A stretch of 64,000 nucleotides of DNA, from assembly GCA_964473525.1 (NCBI GenBank), contig CAYYPK010000005.1, forward strand, positions 62,001-126,000, written 5' to 3'. Positions 1 through 8,117 of this stretch are shown piece after piece. The stretch comes from GCA-2687025 sp964473525. GTDB taxonomy: Bacteria > Poribacteria > WGA-4E > GCA-2687025. Under the pieces are notes generated by a model. It had not been told where the DNA came from, ran no database searches, and saw only the letters and a list, made by a program, of their open reading frames with translations. Numbering within the stretch: the first letter of the stretch is position 1; every line of letters begins with the position of its first letter. A program made the position numbers and the translations under genes.

Positions 1-317
1 GTCAGTGGATGCACGCCCTTCCAATGGTTGGCAGCAGCCTCCCATGGCAGTATGTGATACCTATGTCCGTCACGCCCGCCACCCGTGGCGGCAACGAGAT
101 GTCGAGGGTCGTCCCGCCGCGTCCGCGGAAGGGCTGGCCGACCGTCGGGCCTTCGGGGACGCCGTCGCCCGCTGCGCAACGGGTGCAACTGCGACACATG
201 GAACACGCTCCATGGCCAAGACCTCCAAGTGAGGCGGTTTACGTACTCACGTGACGGCCCAATCTACCGAGTGTGATGTGACTGTCGACTGAGGATGTCC
301 GCAGGCTAGGAGACCCC
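1..317. other. Non-coding lead-in with one small hairpin
   Basis: No convincing gene is seen here. Short open frames overlap each other in every phase and have neither a ribosome site nor recognisable protein content. A 7-base inverted repeat, CCGCCAC/GTGGCGG, sits at 76-91 with only two central bases. It could be the tail of a terminator for a gene left of the window. The last 20 bases carry the ribosome site of the next gene. Confidence 0.4.
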
Positions 318-1427
318 GTGGACGATAAGGCATTCTTCGCTGGCAAGAGGCCCTGGTCTAGGCTGAAGGATCGGATCCTAGCGGCATACCTCCCGGCGTA
401 TCTAACCAAGGTGGCGAAACGGAACCGGCGAATAGTCCTCGTGGATGCCTTCGCCGGGGCGGGCAAGTTCGATGACGGAACGGCAGGTTCGCCGCTGATC
501 ATCTGCAACGCGGCGGAGAAGTACGCGAAGGGGAAGTACCACGCCGTGTTCATGAACACGGATGAGGCGTCCCATGCGCATCTCACCCATCTGTTGCAGA
601 CGTGGATTCAGGCGGGCACGGCGGTGGCGCTCCATGGGTCGGCGACAGCTCAGCTCGCCGACGTCGGAGCACAACTGGGGAGCGACACGGCGTTCATCTA
701 CCTGGATCCCTTCGGCATCAAAGGGTGCGAATTCTCAACGATCGCGCCGCTTCTGAAGAGGGACAGCCGCCACAGCACAGAGATACTCATCAGCTTGGAC
801 GCCAGCATTATCCACCGGCTTGCGGCGAGGAGGGCTGTGAACGAGGGCCGCGGCGGCGAGCCCCGCATCAAGACATTCCACAACACCCTGACGGACGTCC
901 TCGGTGGAGATGACTGGCGGGCCTCCATGCTGGATCCACACGCCACTGCCGATGAGCAAATCATGGGTGTGATGCGTGCATATCAGCGTCGGATAGAGGC
1001 CCTCGGCATGACGTACACGGGTTCGTGCCCAATAAGGCAAGGGGCCGGTGGGAAGATCCTCCGCACCGTCACGTTCTGCTCGAGACATCCCCACGCGCTT
1101 GAGCTCATGAACGAAAACATGCACCGTGCGTACGCTGAGGCGATGGCTGACTCAGAGTCGCAACCGGCTATGCCCGGGTTCGCCGAATGGGAATCGGAGA
1201 GCCGCCGGCAGCGCCTACGGGCCGTGATTCTTGCGACCGTGCGTCGGCGACCCGGACGCTCACGCCGCGACGTGTGGCAGGATGTTGCGCAGCAGCACTT
1301 CATGGAGTACACGCATAGTGACCACATCGCGGTTGTGTCCGGCCTTGTGCGCGATGGAGTGGTCCACGCGGAGGATGTGAGGGGCACGGGCAGACTCAAC
1401 GACGACAGTCGGCTGTCGCTGTTGTAA
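318..1427 (+). CDS. tcmP: Three-Cys-motif partner protein TcmP (methyltransferase-like)
   Basis: This 369-residue protein looks like the partner (TcmP) of three-cysteine Gp37/Gp68-family proteins. Two motifs read like a class I SAM-dependent methyltransferase: VDAFAGAGKF at about residues 42-51 (motif I, DxFxGxG) and YLDPFG at about 131-136 (motif IV position, close to DPPF/DPFG). The C-terminal third (about 295-369) resembles a winged-helix DNA-binding tail. The start is GTG, preceded by AGGAG. The next gene encodes the three-cysteine protein, which is the usual family pairing. The substrate is unknown; modification of a nucleic acid or protein by the pair is inference. No signal peptide or membrane segment is seen, so it should be cytoplasmic. 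Confidence 0.82.
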   Translation: MDDKAFFAGKRPWSRLKDRILAAYLPAYLTKVAKRNRRIVLVDAFAGAGKFDDGTAGSPLIICNAAEKYAKGKYHAVFMNTDEASHAHLTHLLQTWIQAGTAVALHGSATAQLADVGAQLGSDTAFIYLDPFGIKGCEFSTIAPLLKRDSRHSTEILISLDASIIHRLAARRAVNEGRGGEPRIKTFHNTLTDVLGGDDWRASMLDPHATADEQIMGVMRAYQRRIEALGMTYTGSCPIRQGAGGKILRTVTFCSRHPHALELMNENMHRAYAEAMADSESQPAMPGFAEWESESRRQRLRAVILATVRRRPGRSRRDVWQDVAQQHFMEYTHSDHIAVVSGLVRDGVVHAEDVRGTGRLNDDSRLSLL

Positions 1428-1485
1428 CTCCCTGGCGGCGGGCTCGCCGCGCGCGCTGGCCCATGTTCCCGCAGGTAAGGAGACC

Positions 1486-2244
1486 ATGGCCGAGCAGTCC
1501 AACATCGAGTGGACGGAGGCAACGTGGAACCCCGTCACCGGCTGCACGAAGATCAGCCCGGGGTGTAAGCACTGCTACGCCGAGCTCCTGTCGATGCGCT
1601 TGCAGGCCATGGGACAGCGCAAGTACGCCAACGGCTTCGACGTGACGCTCCACGAGCGCACGTTGGGCGACCCGCTCCGGTGGAAGCGCCCGCAGATGAT
1701 CTTCGTGAACTCCATGAGCGACCTGTTCCACGACGACGTGCCTGACGAGTACATCCTGCGCGTGTTCGAGGCGATGCATCGCGCGGGGCATCACACGTAT
1801 CAGGTGCTGACGAAGCGGTCGGAGCGGCTGGCGCGGGTCGGCGACATGCTGCCGTGGGCGCCGCACATCTGGATGGGCGTCAGCGTTGAGGACGCCGACT
1901 ACGCGTTCCGCATCGACGACCTGCGACGCACATCGGCGCACCTGAAGTTCCTGTCCGTCGAACCCCTGCTAGGCCCGCTACCTGACCTCGACCTGGCCGA
2001 CATAGACTGGGTGATCGTCGGCGGCGAGTCCGGTCCCGGCGCGCGGCCCATGGAGGAAGCGTGGGTCACGGACATCCGCGACCAGTGCCACGCCCAGAAC
2101 ACGCGCTTCTTCTTCAAACAGTGGGGCGGCGTGAACAAGAAGAAGGCGGGGCGGAAGTTGGAGGGCGTGACATGGGACGACATGCCGCCGCCACCCGAGC
2201 GCGCGCAGACGAGCATACCGCAGTTGCGGCTACGGGGCGTCTGA
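1486..2244 (+). CDS. Phage Gp37/Gp68 family (DUF5131) three-cysteine protein
   Basis: A 252-residue protein of the Gp37/Gp68 (DUF5131) family. The N-terminus carries NIEWTEATWNPVTGC followed by a C-x6-C-x2-C cluster (Cys20, Cys27, Cys30), which recalls a radical-SAM iron-sulfur site though the spacing is not the classic C-x3-C-x2-C. Conserved blocks FVNSMSDLFH, QVLTKR, WMGVSVE and GGESGPGAR follow, all typical of the family. It starts at ATG with AAGGAG five bases upstream, 58 bases after the TcmP-like gene, so the two are probably co-transcribed. The family is common in phages and mobile islands, and its reaction is not established to my knowledge. Confidence 0.87.
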   Translation: MAEQSNIEWTEATWNPVTGCTKISPGCKHCYAELLSMRLQAMGQRKYANGFDVTLHERTLGDPLRWKRPQMIFVNSMSDLFHDDVPDEYILRVFEAMHRAGHHTYQVLTKRSERLARVGDMLPWAPHIWMGVSVEDADYAFRIDDLRRTSAHLKFLSVEPLLGPLPDLDLADIDWVIVGGESGPGARPMEEAWVTDIRDQCHAQNTRFFFKQWGGVNKKKAGRKLEGVTWDDMPPPPERAQTSIPQLRLRGV

Positions 2245-2329
2245 CGGCCGGCGCTCCCGCTCTATGGACGCCTTGACCGAACGAACCCCGCCCTGCCCCG
2301 CGAGGGGAGGGAACAGGAGGCGCTGGCCC

Positions 2330-3193
2330 TCACCACCAGGCGTCGAGATCCATCGCGAGACGCCCGCCGCCGACGAGCGGCTTCCTGTGCGAGCCAGCGC
2401 GCGCGGAGATCCGCTCGCAGCACCGGATACCGAACGTGTTGTTCTCCCAGCACCCGCCGCGGATGGCTCTGTACACTTCGGGGCCGGCCGCCAGATGGTC
2501 GTCCTTGGTCCACTGGACGTGCGGAGCGTCGGTTCCCTGCTCGTCCAGCGTTGGCCCCTTGGGGTTCCGGGCGGGCGCCTCGGTGTAGTAGTCCGACGCG
2601 TAGGCGTCCGAGCACCACTCCCACACGTTCCCGCTCATGTCGTACAGACCGTAGCCGTTGGGCGGGTAGGAACCTACGGGTGTGACGCCCCACCCGGCGC
2701 CGTTCAGGTCGGAGACGTCGGGCTTGACGGTCGCGCCGCGCCAGTTGCACCGATCCTCGGGCGGGTCGTCGCCCCACGGATAGTCTGCGCGTTCGAGGCC
2801 GCCGCGCGCCGCCTTCTCCCACTCCGCCTCGGTGGGCATACGGCATCTCGCCCACGCGGCGAACCCGGCGACATCGACCCAGTTCACGCAGATTACCGGA
2901 TGGCGCTCTCGTCCAGGCTGCGCGTGCTGATGCCAGTACGGCGGTCCACCTCCCGGCTGCTCACGCGTCGTCATGTAGCCAGTGGCGCTCACATACCAGG
3001 CGAACTGCTCGTTCGTGATGGGATGCGCGGCGATGTGATAGGCGTCGAGCCACACTTCGTGAACCGGGCGCGTGTCCGCTTCGGGGCTCCTGCCCATGAC
3101 GTCGCCCATGAGGAACGCGCCCTCGGGGATCGTCGCGAATTCGACGTCAGGTCCGCCGCCGGGCAGTGGGATGCTGAGCGTTCCGTCGCCCAT
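2330..3193 (-). CDS. SUMF1/FGE-sulfatase-domain protein lacking the FGE cysteine pair
   Basis: A 287-residue formylglycine-generating-enzyme-type domain. Landmarks are FLMGD near the start, TNEQFAWYV, RMPTEAEWEKAARGG, YPWGDDPP, YGLYDMSGNVWEWC and RGGCWENN. True FGE enzymes have two catalytic cysteines shortly after RGGS(W/F); here those two positions appear to be Asn and Ile, while cysteines occur at other places (RGGC, RCC). It is therefore more likely a SUMF1-fold protein of another function than a sulfatase activator. No sulfatase gene is in the window. GAGAGG precedes the ATG, and it follows a Gfo/Idh/MocA gene by 16 bases on the same strand, suggesting an operon. Confidence 0.88.
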   Translation of the reverse strand: MGDGTLSIPLPGGGPDVEFATIPEGAFLMGDVMGRSPEADTRPVHEVWLDAYHIAAHPITNEQFAWYVSATGYMTTREQPGGGPPYWHQHAQPGRERHPVICVNWVDVAGFAAWARCRMPTEAEWEKAARGGLERADYPWGDDPPEDRCNWRGATVKPDVSDLNGAGWGVTPVGSYPPNGYGLYDMSGNVWEWCSDAYASDYYTEAPARNPKGPTLDEQGTDAPHVQWTKDDHLAAGPEVYRAIRGGCWENNTFGIRCCERISARAGSHRKPLVGGGRLAMDLDAWW

Positions 3194-3209
3194 CGTCGCC
3201 TCTCCGCGT

Positions 3210-4181
3210 CTACAGCTCGACGCGCCCGCCTTCCTCCATCGCCCTTTCGGCGGACAGGCTGACCCGGATCGCGTCCAACGCCACGCGCCCGTCCGCGAGG
3301 GCGCGGTCGTTGTCGCCGGAGAGCGCCTCGCCGACCCACAGGTCGTGCTTGCTGGGCATCGCGGCGTCCGAGGCCGGAATGTCCTCGGTAGCCTCGCGCG
3401 TGGATCGCCGCCATCGGCCGCCGTCGCGGGTTAGCGTCGCTCCCGTGAGGACGATGCGTTCCGACTGGTCGGCGTCCTCGGTTTCAACGCCGCCAGCCCA
3501 CGACCATACGCCCAGTCCGCCGCGTGCGAACTGTACGGTCATCGCGTTGATGAAGCTGTCGTACACGCCGTCGTCGCCGAGGCCTTCGTAGTGCGCCGAC
3601 GCCTCGACCCACGCCGCCGGCCCGAAGAGGTCGACAGCGGCGTAAATGTGGTAGATGAAGAAGTGCGTGGGGGGCCCAGACACGGGCAGGTTGAGCAGCA
3701 CGTCGGGGCGGCCGCCACGACCGGGCGTCAGACGGTGAAAGGCGTAGAGCATGAGGTCGCCCGAGCTTGCGACGGCGTCGCGCAACGCCACGTGTCCCGC
3801 CGACGTCACCTCGGAGTGCGTCACGCGTACGACGAGGCCCTCGGATTCCGCCGCGCGCAGGACACTCTCGCCGTCCTGGATGGACCGCGCGAGTGGGTAT
3901 TCTGTCAGCACGTGCTTACCGTGGGTGAGCGCGTCGATGGCGATTTCGCCGTGCGAGTCGTTGTGCGTGCATATGACGACGCCGTCGATGTCGTCGCGCC
4001 GCATGGCGTCTCGCCAGTCAGACAGGAAGATGCCCCCGCACTCGTCCGCGAGACTGCCGCCGGTCTCGACGTTCCGGGACGCCACGGCGACCACGCGCGC
4101 GTCGACGGTGTTCTCGAGCGCGTTGGCGTGCGCTCGCGCCATGCCACCTGATCCAATGATCGCAACGCGCAACGCGCTCAT
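3210..4181 (-). CDS. Gfo/Idh/MocA-family oxidoreductase with EYP in place of EKP
   Basis: A 323-residue NAD(P)-dependent oxidoreductase. The N-terminal Rossmann motif VAIIGSGGMARAHANAL is clear, followed by the family's CTHNDSHGEIAIDAL block. The usual EKP motif, whose lysine lies at the cofactor/substrate site, reads TEYPLA here, so lysine is replaced by tyrosine. The start was set at MSALRV because GAGAGG lies just upstream and the Rossmann strand begins at once; the frame stays open further upstream but without family-like sequence. It is transcribed just ahead of the SUMF1 gene. Known members oxidise sugars, inositols or amino sugars; the substrate here is unknown. Confidence 0.88.
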   Translation of the reverse strand: MSALRVAIIGSGGMARAHANALENTVDARVVAVASRNVETGGSLADECGGIFLSDWRDAMRRDDIDGVVICTHNDSHGEIAIDALTHGKHVLTEYPLARSIQDGESVLRAAESEGLVVRVTHSEVTSAGHVALRDAVASSGDLMLYAFHRLTPGRGGRPDVLLNLPVSGPPTHFFIYHIYAAVDLFGPAAWVEASAHYEGLGDDGVYDSFINAMTVQFARGGLGVWSWAGGVETEDADQSERIVLTGATLTRDGGRWRRSTREATEDIPASDAAMPSKHDLWVGEALSGDNDRALADGRVALDAIRVSLSAERAMEEGGRVEL

Positions 4182-4333
4182 GCGGCGCCTCTCGGTGTGT
4201 CTCTGAGGGATGTCTGTGACGGGTCGGAAGGTATTGTAGGGCATGGCTCGCGCGGCCGCACGGGGATGCGGCGTACCTTGGCCCACTCGCACAGCGTATG
4301 GCCATACAGCGAGAGGCAAGGAGGAGGCGAGCC

Positions 4334-5464
4334 GTGAAGTTGTGCTCGGGCTGCAACACGGAGAAGCCCCTTGGGCATTTCAACAAGAGCAGCAAGACCG
4401 CCGACGGCAAGGCAGCCAAGTGCCGCGCATGCGTGAACCGACGCCGCCGCGCCGCGACACGTCGCGCGAGTACCCGCGCAAAGGCGCCGCCGTCGCCGCA
4501 GGCCGCCGCCAAGAGCGGCAATCTTGATGCCCTGCGCGCGGCCCTGGAGCGAGACGCCTCGCCGGACGTGAACCGTCTCCTCGGAACGGCCCTGGCCTGG
4601 GCGACAGAGAGCAAGGCGCCCCAATACGTGGCCGTCGCGGCCTACCTCATGGACGCCGGGGCCGACCCCAACGCGCGGGGAGCCCTCGGCATGCCGATGG
4701 TGTGCCTCGCCGCGCGATCGGGCGTGGCCGCCCTGGTCGACGTAATCCGCCGTCGCGGCTTCGACCCGACCCTCTATACGGCAGTTTCGCTCGCGGAGCT
4801 GGAGCCCGTACGAGCGGAGCTGGCGGGCAGACCACAGGCGGCGACCACGCCCGACGAGAACGACATGACGCCCCTGCTATACTGCGCGCAGTCAGCGCTC
4901 GGAAGGGCCGACGAGGGTGTCGAACGGCGCCTCGCTGCCATGGCCGGCCTGCTACTCGACAACGGCGCGGACATCGACGCGGCGCCCGAGTCTTACTTGC
5001 GCCCACTGAGCGTCGCCGCCGGCCACAGCGGCAACCTGCCCCTGGTAGAGTTGCTGATCGAACGCGCGACCTCCCCACCGGACGAGGGGCCGCTGTACGA
5101 AGCCCTGCGCACGATGCGTCGGCAGGGCGACCGCTACTCGCGGATATGCGACCTCCTGCACGCGCGGGGCGAATACGACCTGGGCCCTATCCTCCTAGGG
5201 AACGCCCGCCATGAGGACGTGCAGGCGACGGCGTGGCTGCTGGCGCGCGGCGCCGACCCCTCTCTGCGACTGGACGACGGACGTACTACGCTGCACCTCG
5301 CGGCCGACCGCAACTCCGGCGTCCGCGTCATTCAGATGCTCCTGGACCACGGCGCGGACATGGACGCAGTCGACGATCTCGGCCACACCCCGCTCTACTA
5401 CGCCAAGTTGAACGACAAGGCGCGGATCGTTGAGTTCCTTCGTTCGCGTGGCGCGCGCGAGTAG
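4334..5464 (+). CDS. Zinc-ribbon plus ankyrin-repeat protein
   Basis: A 376-residue protein starting at GTG; AAGGAGGAGG lies about eight bases upstream, which favours this over an ATG at 4298. Residues 1-40 form a small C-x2-C..C-x2-C zinc-binding module (KLCSGCNTEKPLGHFNKS, then CRACVNRRRR), like those preceding HNH or phage DNA-binding domains. A basic linker leads to ankyrin-type repeats: YLMDAGADPNARG, LLDNGADIDAAP, WLLARGADPSLR, LLDHGADMDAVDDLGHTPL. There is no signal peptide. The combination suggests a cytoplasmic nucleic-acid- or protein-binding scaffold, but no function can be assigned. Confidence 0.85.
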   Translation: MKLCSGCNTEKPLGHFNKSSKTADGKAAKCRACVNRRRRAATRRASTRAKAPPSPQAAAKSGNLDALRAALERDASPDVNRLLGTALAWATESKAPQYVAVAAYLMDAGADPNARGALGMPMVCLAARSGVAALVDVIRRRGFDPTLYTAVSLAELEPVRAELAGRPQAATTPDENDMTPLLYCAQSALGRADEGVERRLAAMAGLLLDNGADIDAAPESYLRPLSVAAGHSGNLPLVELLIERATSPPDEGPLYEALRTMRRQGDRYSRICDLLHARGEYDLGPILLGNARHEDVQATAWLLARGADPSLRLDDGRTTLHLAADRNSGVRVIQMLLDHGADMDAVDDLGHTPLYYAKLNDKARIVEFLRSRGARE

Positions 5465-5481
5465 ACGCACACTCGTGCGCT

Positions 5482-5495
5482 GCCCGCCGGCGGGC
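5482..5495 (+). terminator. GC-rich palindrome after the ankyrin gene
   Basis: GCCCGCCGGCGGGC is a perfect 14-base palindrome 17 bases after the ankyrin stop codon. It is preceded by a smaller GCAC..GTGC repeat. As RNA it can form a five-pair stem with a CCGG loop. There is no T-run, so intrinsic termination is only possible, not shown. Confidence 0.3.
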
Positions 5496-5553
5496 TAAGA
5501 ATAGGTGCGTCGGGCGTCGACCCCTGACGACGCCGTGCCCACAGGGATGCGCC

Positions 5554-7104
5554 ATGTTGCTACTCACGCCACTGCTGCCGATCATCGCCTCCGCCGCTCC
5601 GTTCGTCGCGCCCGAACCGCCGGGGCCGCACATCGCCCTGACCCGGGATGACCTGCGCCCCGCCACCGCGTGGCTGGACGACGCGCCCATCGTCGGAACC
5701 TACTTCTTCTACTGGTACGACGAAGAGTCGGGGGCGCACTTCGTCAACGGCGACGGCTCCGACGCCCTCGTCGATCATCCGACGAATCCCCACGGCTATT
5801 CGTGGAAGAGCGCCGACTGGTGGGAGCGCGAGCTGCGCGACGTACGGGACGCCGGAATCGACTTCATCGCGCCGGTCTACTGGGGGGTGCCGGGCCAATA
5901 CGAAGCGGGCCACTTCCACTGGAGCTTCGAGGGGCTGCCGCCACTGGTAGAGGCATGGGAACGGCTGCGGGCCGCGGGAGAGACGCCGCCGCAGGTCGCG
6001 CTCTTCTACGACACGAGCACGCTACGGCACAACGGCGAGGGCAGGCACGTTGACCTTACCACCCCGGAGGGCAAGGACTGGTTCTACACGACGATCCGGG
6101 ACTTCTTCAGCCTCGTGCCGCCCAAGATGTGGGCGATGCGCGATGGCGGGCCCATCGTGTTCCTGTACGCGGCGGCGTTCGCCAAGGCCCACGACGCCAC
6201 GCTCTTCGCGGATCTCGACGCGCGATTCGCGGCGGATTTCGCCTGCGAGCCCTATCTCGTGCGCGAGGTGTCCTGGCAGGTGGAGAGCGACGCCGTCTAC
6301 GCCTGGGGAGGCGCCCTCGGGCTCAAGCCATACTCCGTCGCCGCGCTGGGACCAGGATACGATCACCACGCCGTGCCCGGCCGTGAACCCCTCGTCGTCG
6401 AGCGACGTGACGGCGCCTTCTATCGAGAGAGCTGGGACGCGCTCTTGGGCTTCCACCCCGAGCGTCGCGCGAGCATCGCCATGGTCGAGACGTGGAACGA
6501 GCTCCACGAGGGCACGGACATCTGCGATACCGTCGAGTTCGGACGGCAGTACATCGACCTCACGGCCGAATACGCGGCGCGCTTTCGCGCGGGCGAGCAT
6601 CTCCCGCACGCCGGCGGCTACTCCGAGGCAGACGCTGTCGCTGTGTCGCTCACCCCAGAACCCGACGAGGATGGACTGCGCCTGCGGAGCGGAGGGGACG
6701 GGCTCATGCAGCCCGCCGCCGCCGACGGCGTCGAGTACTGGGAGACCCGGCCGAACGCCCACGGACCCGCGCGGTACGCGTACTTCGACGTGGACGAGAG
6801 CTTCATGTTCGATGAGGCCGGCGCCCGCGTGAGCGTCGAGGTGACGCTAAGAGACGACGGTTGCGACGCCGTCGAGTTGCACTACGACTCAACCGATACA
6901 TCCGCGTCGGCGCGTGAAGGCGCGTTCGCCGCCAGCGGCCGGGAGATCCTGGCCGCGTCGGGGGAGTGGCGGACGGTCGTGTTCGAGCTCGAGCGATGTC
7001 GCTTCGCCAACAGGACGAACGGCGCGGATCTACGCATCGCCGCCTTCGGCTCTGATCCAACGCTCGCTATCTCGCGCGTGACGGTGCGGCGACGCAGCCC
7101 GTAG
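5554..7104 (+). CDS. Secreted GH99/GH71-like (DUF5010-type) glycosidase
   Basis: A 516-residue exported protein. The first 15 residues are a hydrophobic signal peptide ending near ASAAP. The body has the pattern of GH99/GH71-like alpha-mannanase-type barrels and DUF5010 proteins: VGTYFFYWYD, WWERELRDVRDAGIDFIAPVYWG, QVALFYDTS and, near residue 310, MVETWNELHEGTDI. From about residue 375 a separate beta-rich region follows, probably a carbohydrate-binding C-terminal domain. Acidic residues in the WNE block could be catalytic by analogy. It most likely acts on environmental polysaccharide. A convergent gene lies seven bases beyond the stop. Confidence 0.75.
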   Translation: MLLLTPLLPIIASAAPFVAPEPPGPHIALTRDDLRPATAWLDDAPIVGTYFFYWYDEESGAHFVNGDGSDALVDHPTNPHGYSWKSADWWERELRDVRDAGIDFIAPVYWGVPGQYEAGHFHWSFEGLPPLVEAWERLRAAGETPPQVALFYDTSTLRHNGEGRHVDLTTPEGKDWFYTTIRDFFSLVPPKMWAMRDGGPIVFLYAAAFAKAHDATLFADLDARFAADFACEPYLVREVSWQVESDAVYAWGGALGLKPYSVAALGPGYDHHAVPGREPLVVERRDGAFYRESWDALLGFHPERRASIAMVETWNELHEGTDICDTVEFGRQYIDLTAEYAARFRAGEHLPHAGGYSEADAVAVSLTPEPDEDGLRLRSGGDGLMQPAAADGVEYWETRPNAHGPARYAYFDVDESFMFDEAGARVSVEVTLRDDGCDAVELHYDSTDTSASAREGAFAASGREILAASGEWRTVVFELERCRFANRTNGADLRIAAFGSDPTLAISRVTVRRRSP

Positions 7105-7109
7105 CGGGC
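7097..7109. terminator. Small hairpin between convergent genes
   Basis: GCCCG-TAG-CGGGC forms a five-pair stem whose loop is the stop codon of the GH99-like gene. The methyltransferase gene on the other strand ends two bases beyond it, so the hairpin could serve both transcripts. No T-run is present. Confidence 0.3.
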
Positions 7110-7110
7110 G

Positions 7111-8082
7111 CTACACGTACAGCACGCCAAACCCAGCCGAGAGCTGCGCCCCCGGCGCCTGGACGATCTCCGCGTGTCTGTACCGGCCCCTGATCTCGCG
7201 CCACAGACGCCATACACCCATCTCCTGCTTCGCATCGGGCGGCGGCGGCTGGATGTCGTGAAAGAAGATGATCCCGCCTTCGGGCACGAGGTCGGCGTAG
7301 TTGGCGAAGTCGGCGCTTGCCCCTTCATAGGAGTGGTCGCCGTCGATGAACAGGAAGTCCACCGGCGCGCCGTCGAGAGCCGAACGCACACGCCCTATCG
7401 TCTCGGGACTCGTCGAGTCACCGAGGATGCAGTCCAGCCGCTGACCGTGCGCGCAGAAGTTGCGGAAGTGTGGCACGTGGTGCTCGTAGTAGCCGCCGCC
7501 ACCAACGCCGCCCGGCAGATCGACGCTGATGAGATGCGCGTCTGGATGCGCGACCTGCGCCCAACCAAACAGCGTGCCCCCACCAGCGGTGCCTATCTCC
7601 AGGACCGTTTTGGGGGCGTGGTCCCTGACGACATCCAGCGCGCCGACGAACTCGTCGTGCACCTGGATGGCGATATACAGCCATGCCGCCACGGCAGCCA
7701 CGACATCCGTATCGACCGGCTCCTCCTCGTCCACGGGCACGAGGAGGCCACGCGCGATGAGACCCATGAGCACGTCGGCCACCGCCGCCGCGCCGTACCG
7801 ACGGCCCAGCTCGCCTTCGAGCGCGGACGCTAGCGCCGCTGGCTCTCGATAGCTGTCGAGAAGCTCGTGCAGCGCCTTGTTGTATTCCACGAGAGACCCC
7901 TCGCCGCCGCGCGCGTGGGCCATTACATGCAGCACGTGATAGAGGAAATGACGCGGGTAGCCCGTCGCGCGAGCCGCGTTGCTCCGTGGGTCCACCGCTG
8001 GAAATGGGAGCTTCTCCCAATCCCACTCGTACACTCGGAGCCAGCGCGACGCGCGCCACAGGCCATGGGGAAGCGAGTGCAA
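7111..8082 (-). CDS. Class I methyltransferase, CmcI (cephalosporin hydroxylase)-like
   Basis: The C-terminal half carries a SAM-binding core: KTVLEIGTAGGGTLFGWA (motif I), LISVDLPGG and VDFLFIDGDHSYEGASADF (motif IV), then GGIIFFHDIQPP. The FIDGDHSYEG signature is typical of the CmcI/Methyltransf_24 group. The N-terminal half (about 140 residues) is helical and not recognised. The frame stays open well into the upstream dioxygenase gene, but residues there are only a shadow of that gene. I place the start at TTG 8082 because GCAGGAG lies nine bases upstream, just after the upstream stop codon; later starts are possible. It probably modifies a small molecule. Confidence 0.72.
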   Translation of the reverse strand: MHSLPHGLWRASRWLRVYEWDWEKLPFPAVDPRSNAARATGYPRHFLYHVLHVMAHARGGEGSLVEYNKALHELLDSYREPAALASALEGELGRRYGAAAVADVLMGLIARGLLVPVDEEEPVDTDVVAAVAAWLYIAIQVHDEFVGALDVVRDHAPKTVLEIGTAGGGTLFGWAQVAHPDAHLISVDLPGGVGGGGYYEHHVPHFRNFCAHGQRLDCILGDSTSPETIGRVRSALDGAPVDFLFIDGDHSYEGASADFANYADLVPEGGIIFFHDIQPPPPDAKQEMGVWRLWREIRGRYRHAEIVQAPGAQLSAGFGVLYV

Positions 8083-8117
8083 GTCACTGGACTCCTGCGG
8101 TCGTGGTCGGCGCCGCC

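Noticed and set aside
4298..4333. Earlier ATG start for the ankyrin protein
   Set aside because: The strong AAGGAGGAGG site lies within it and points to GTG 4334.
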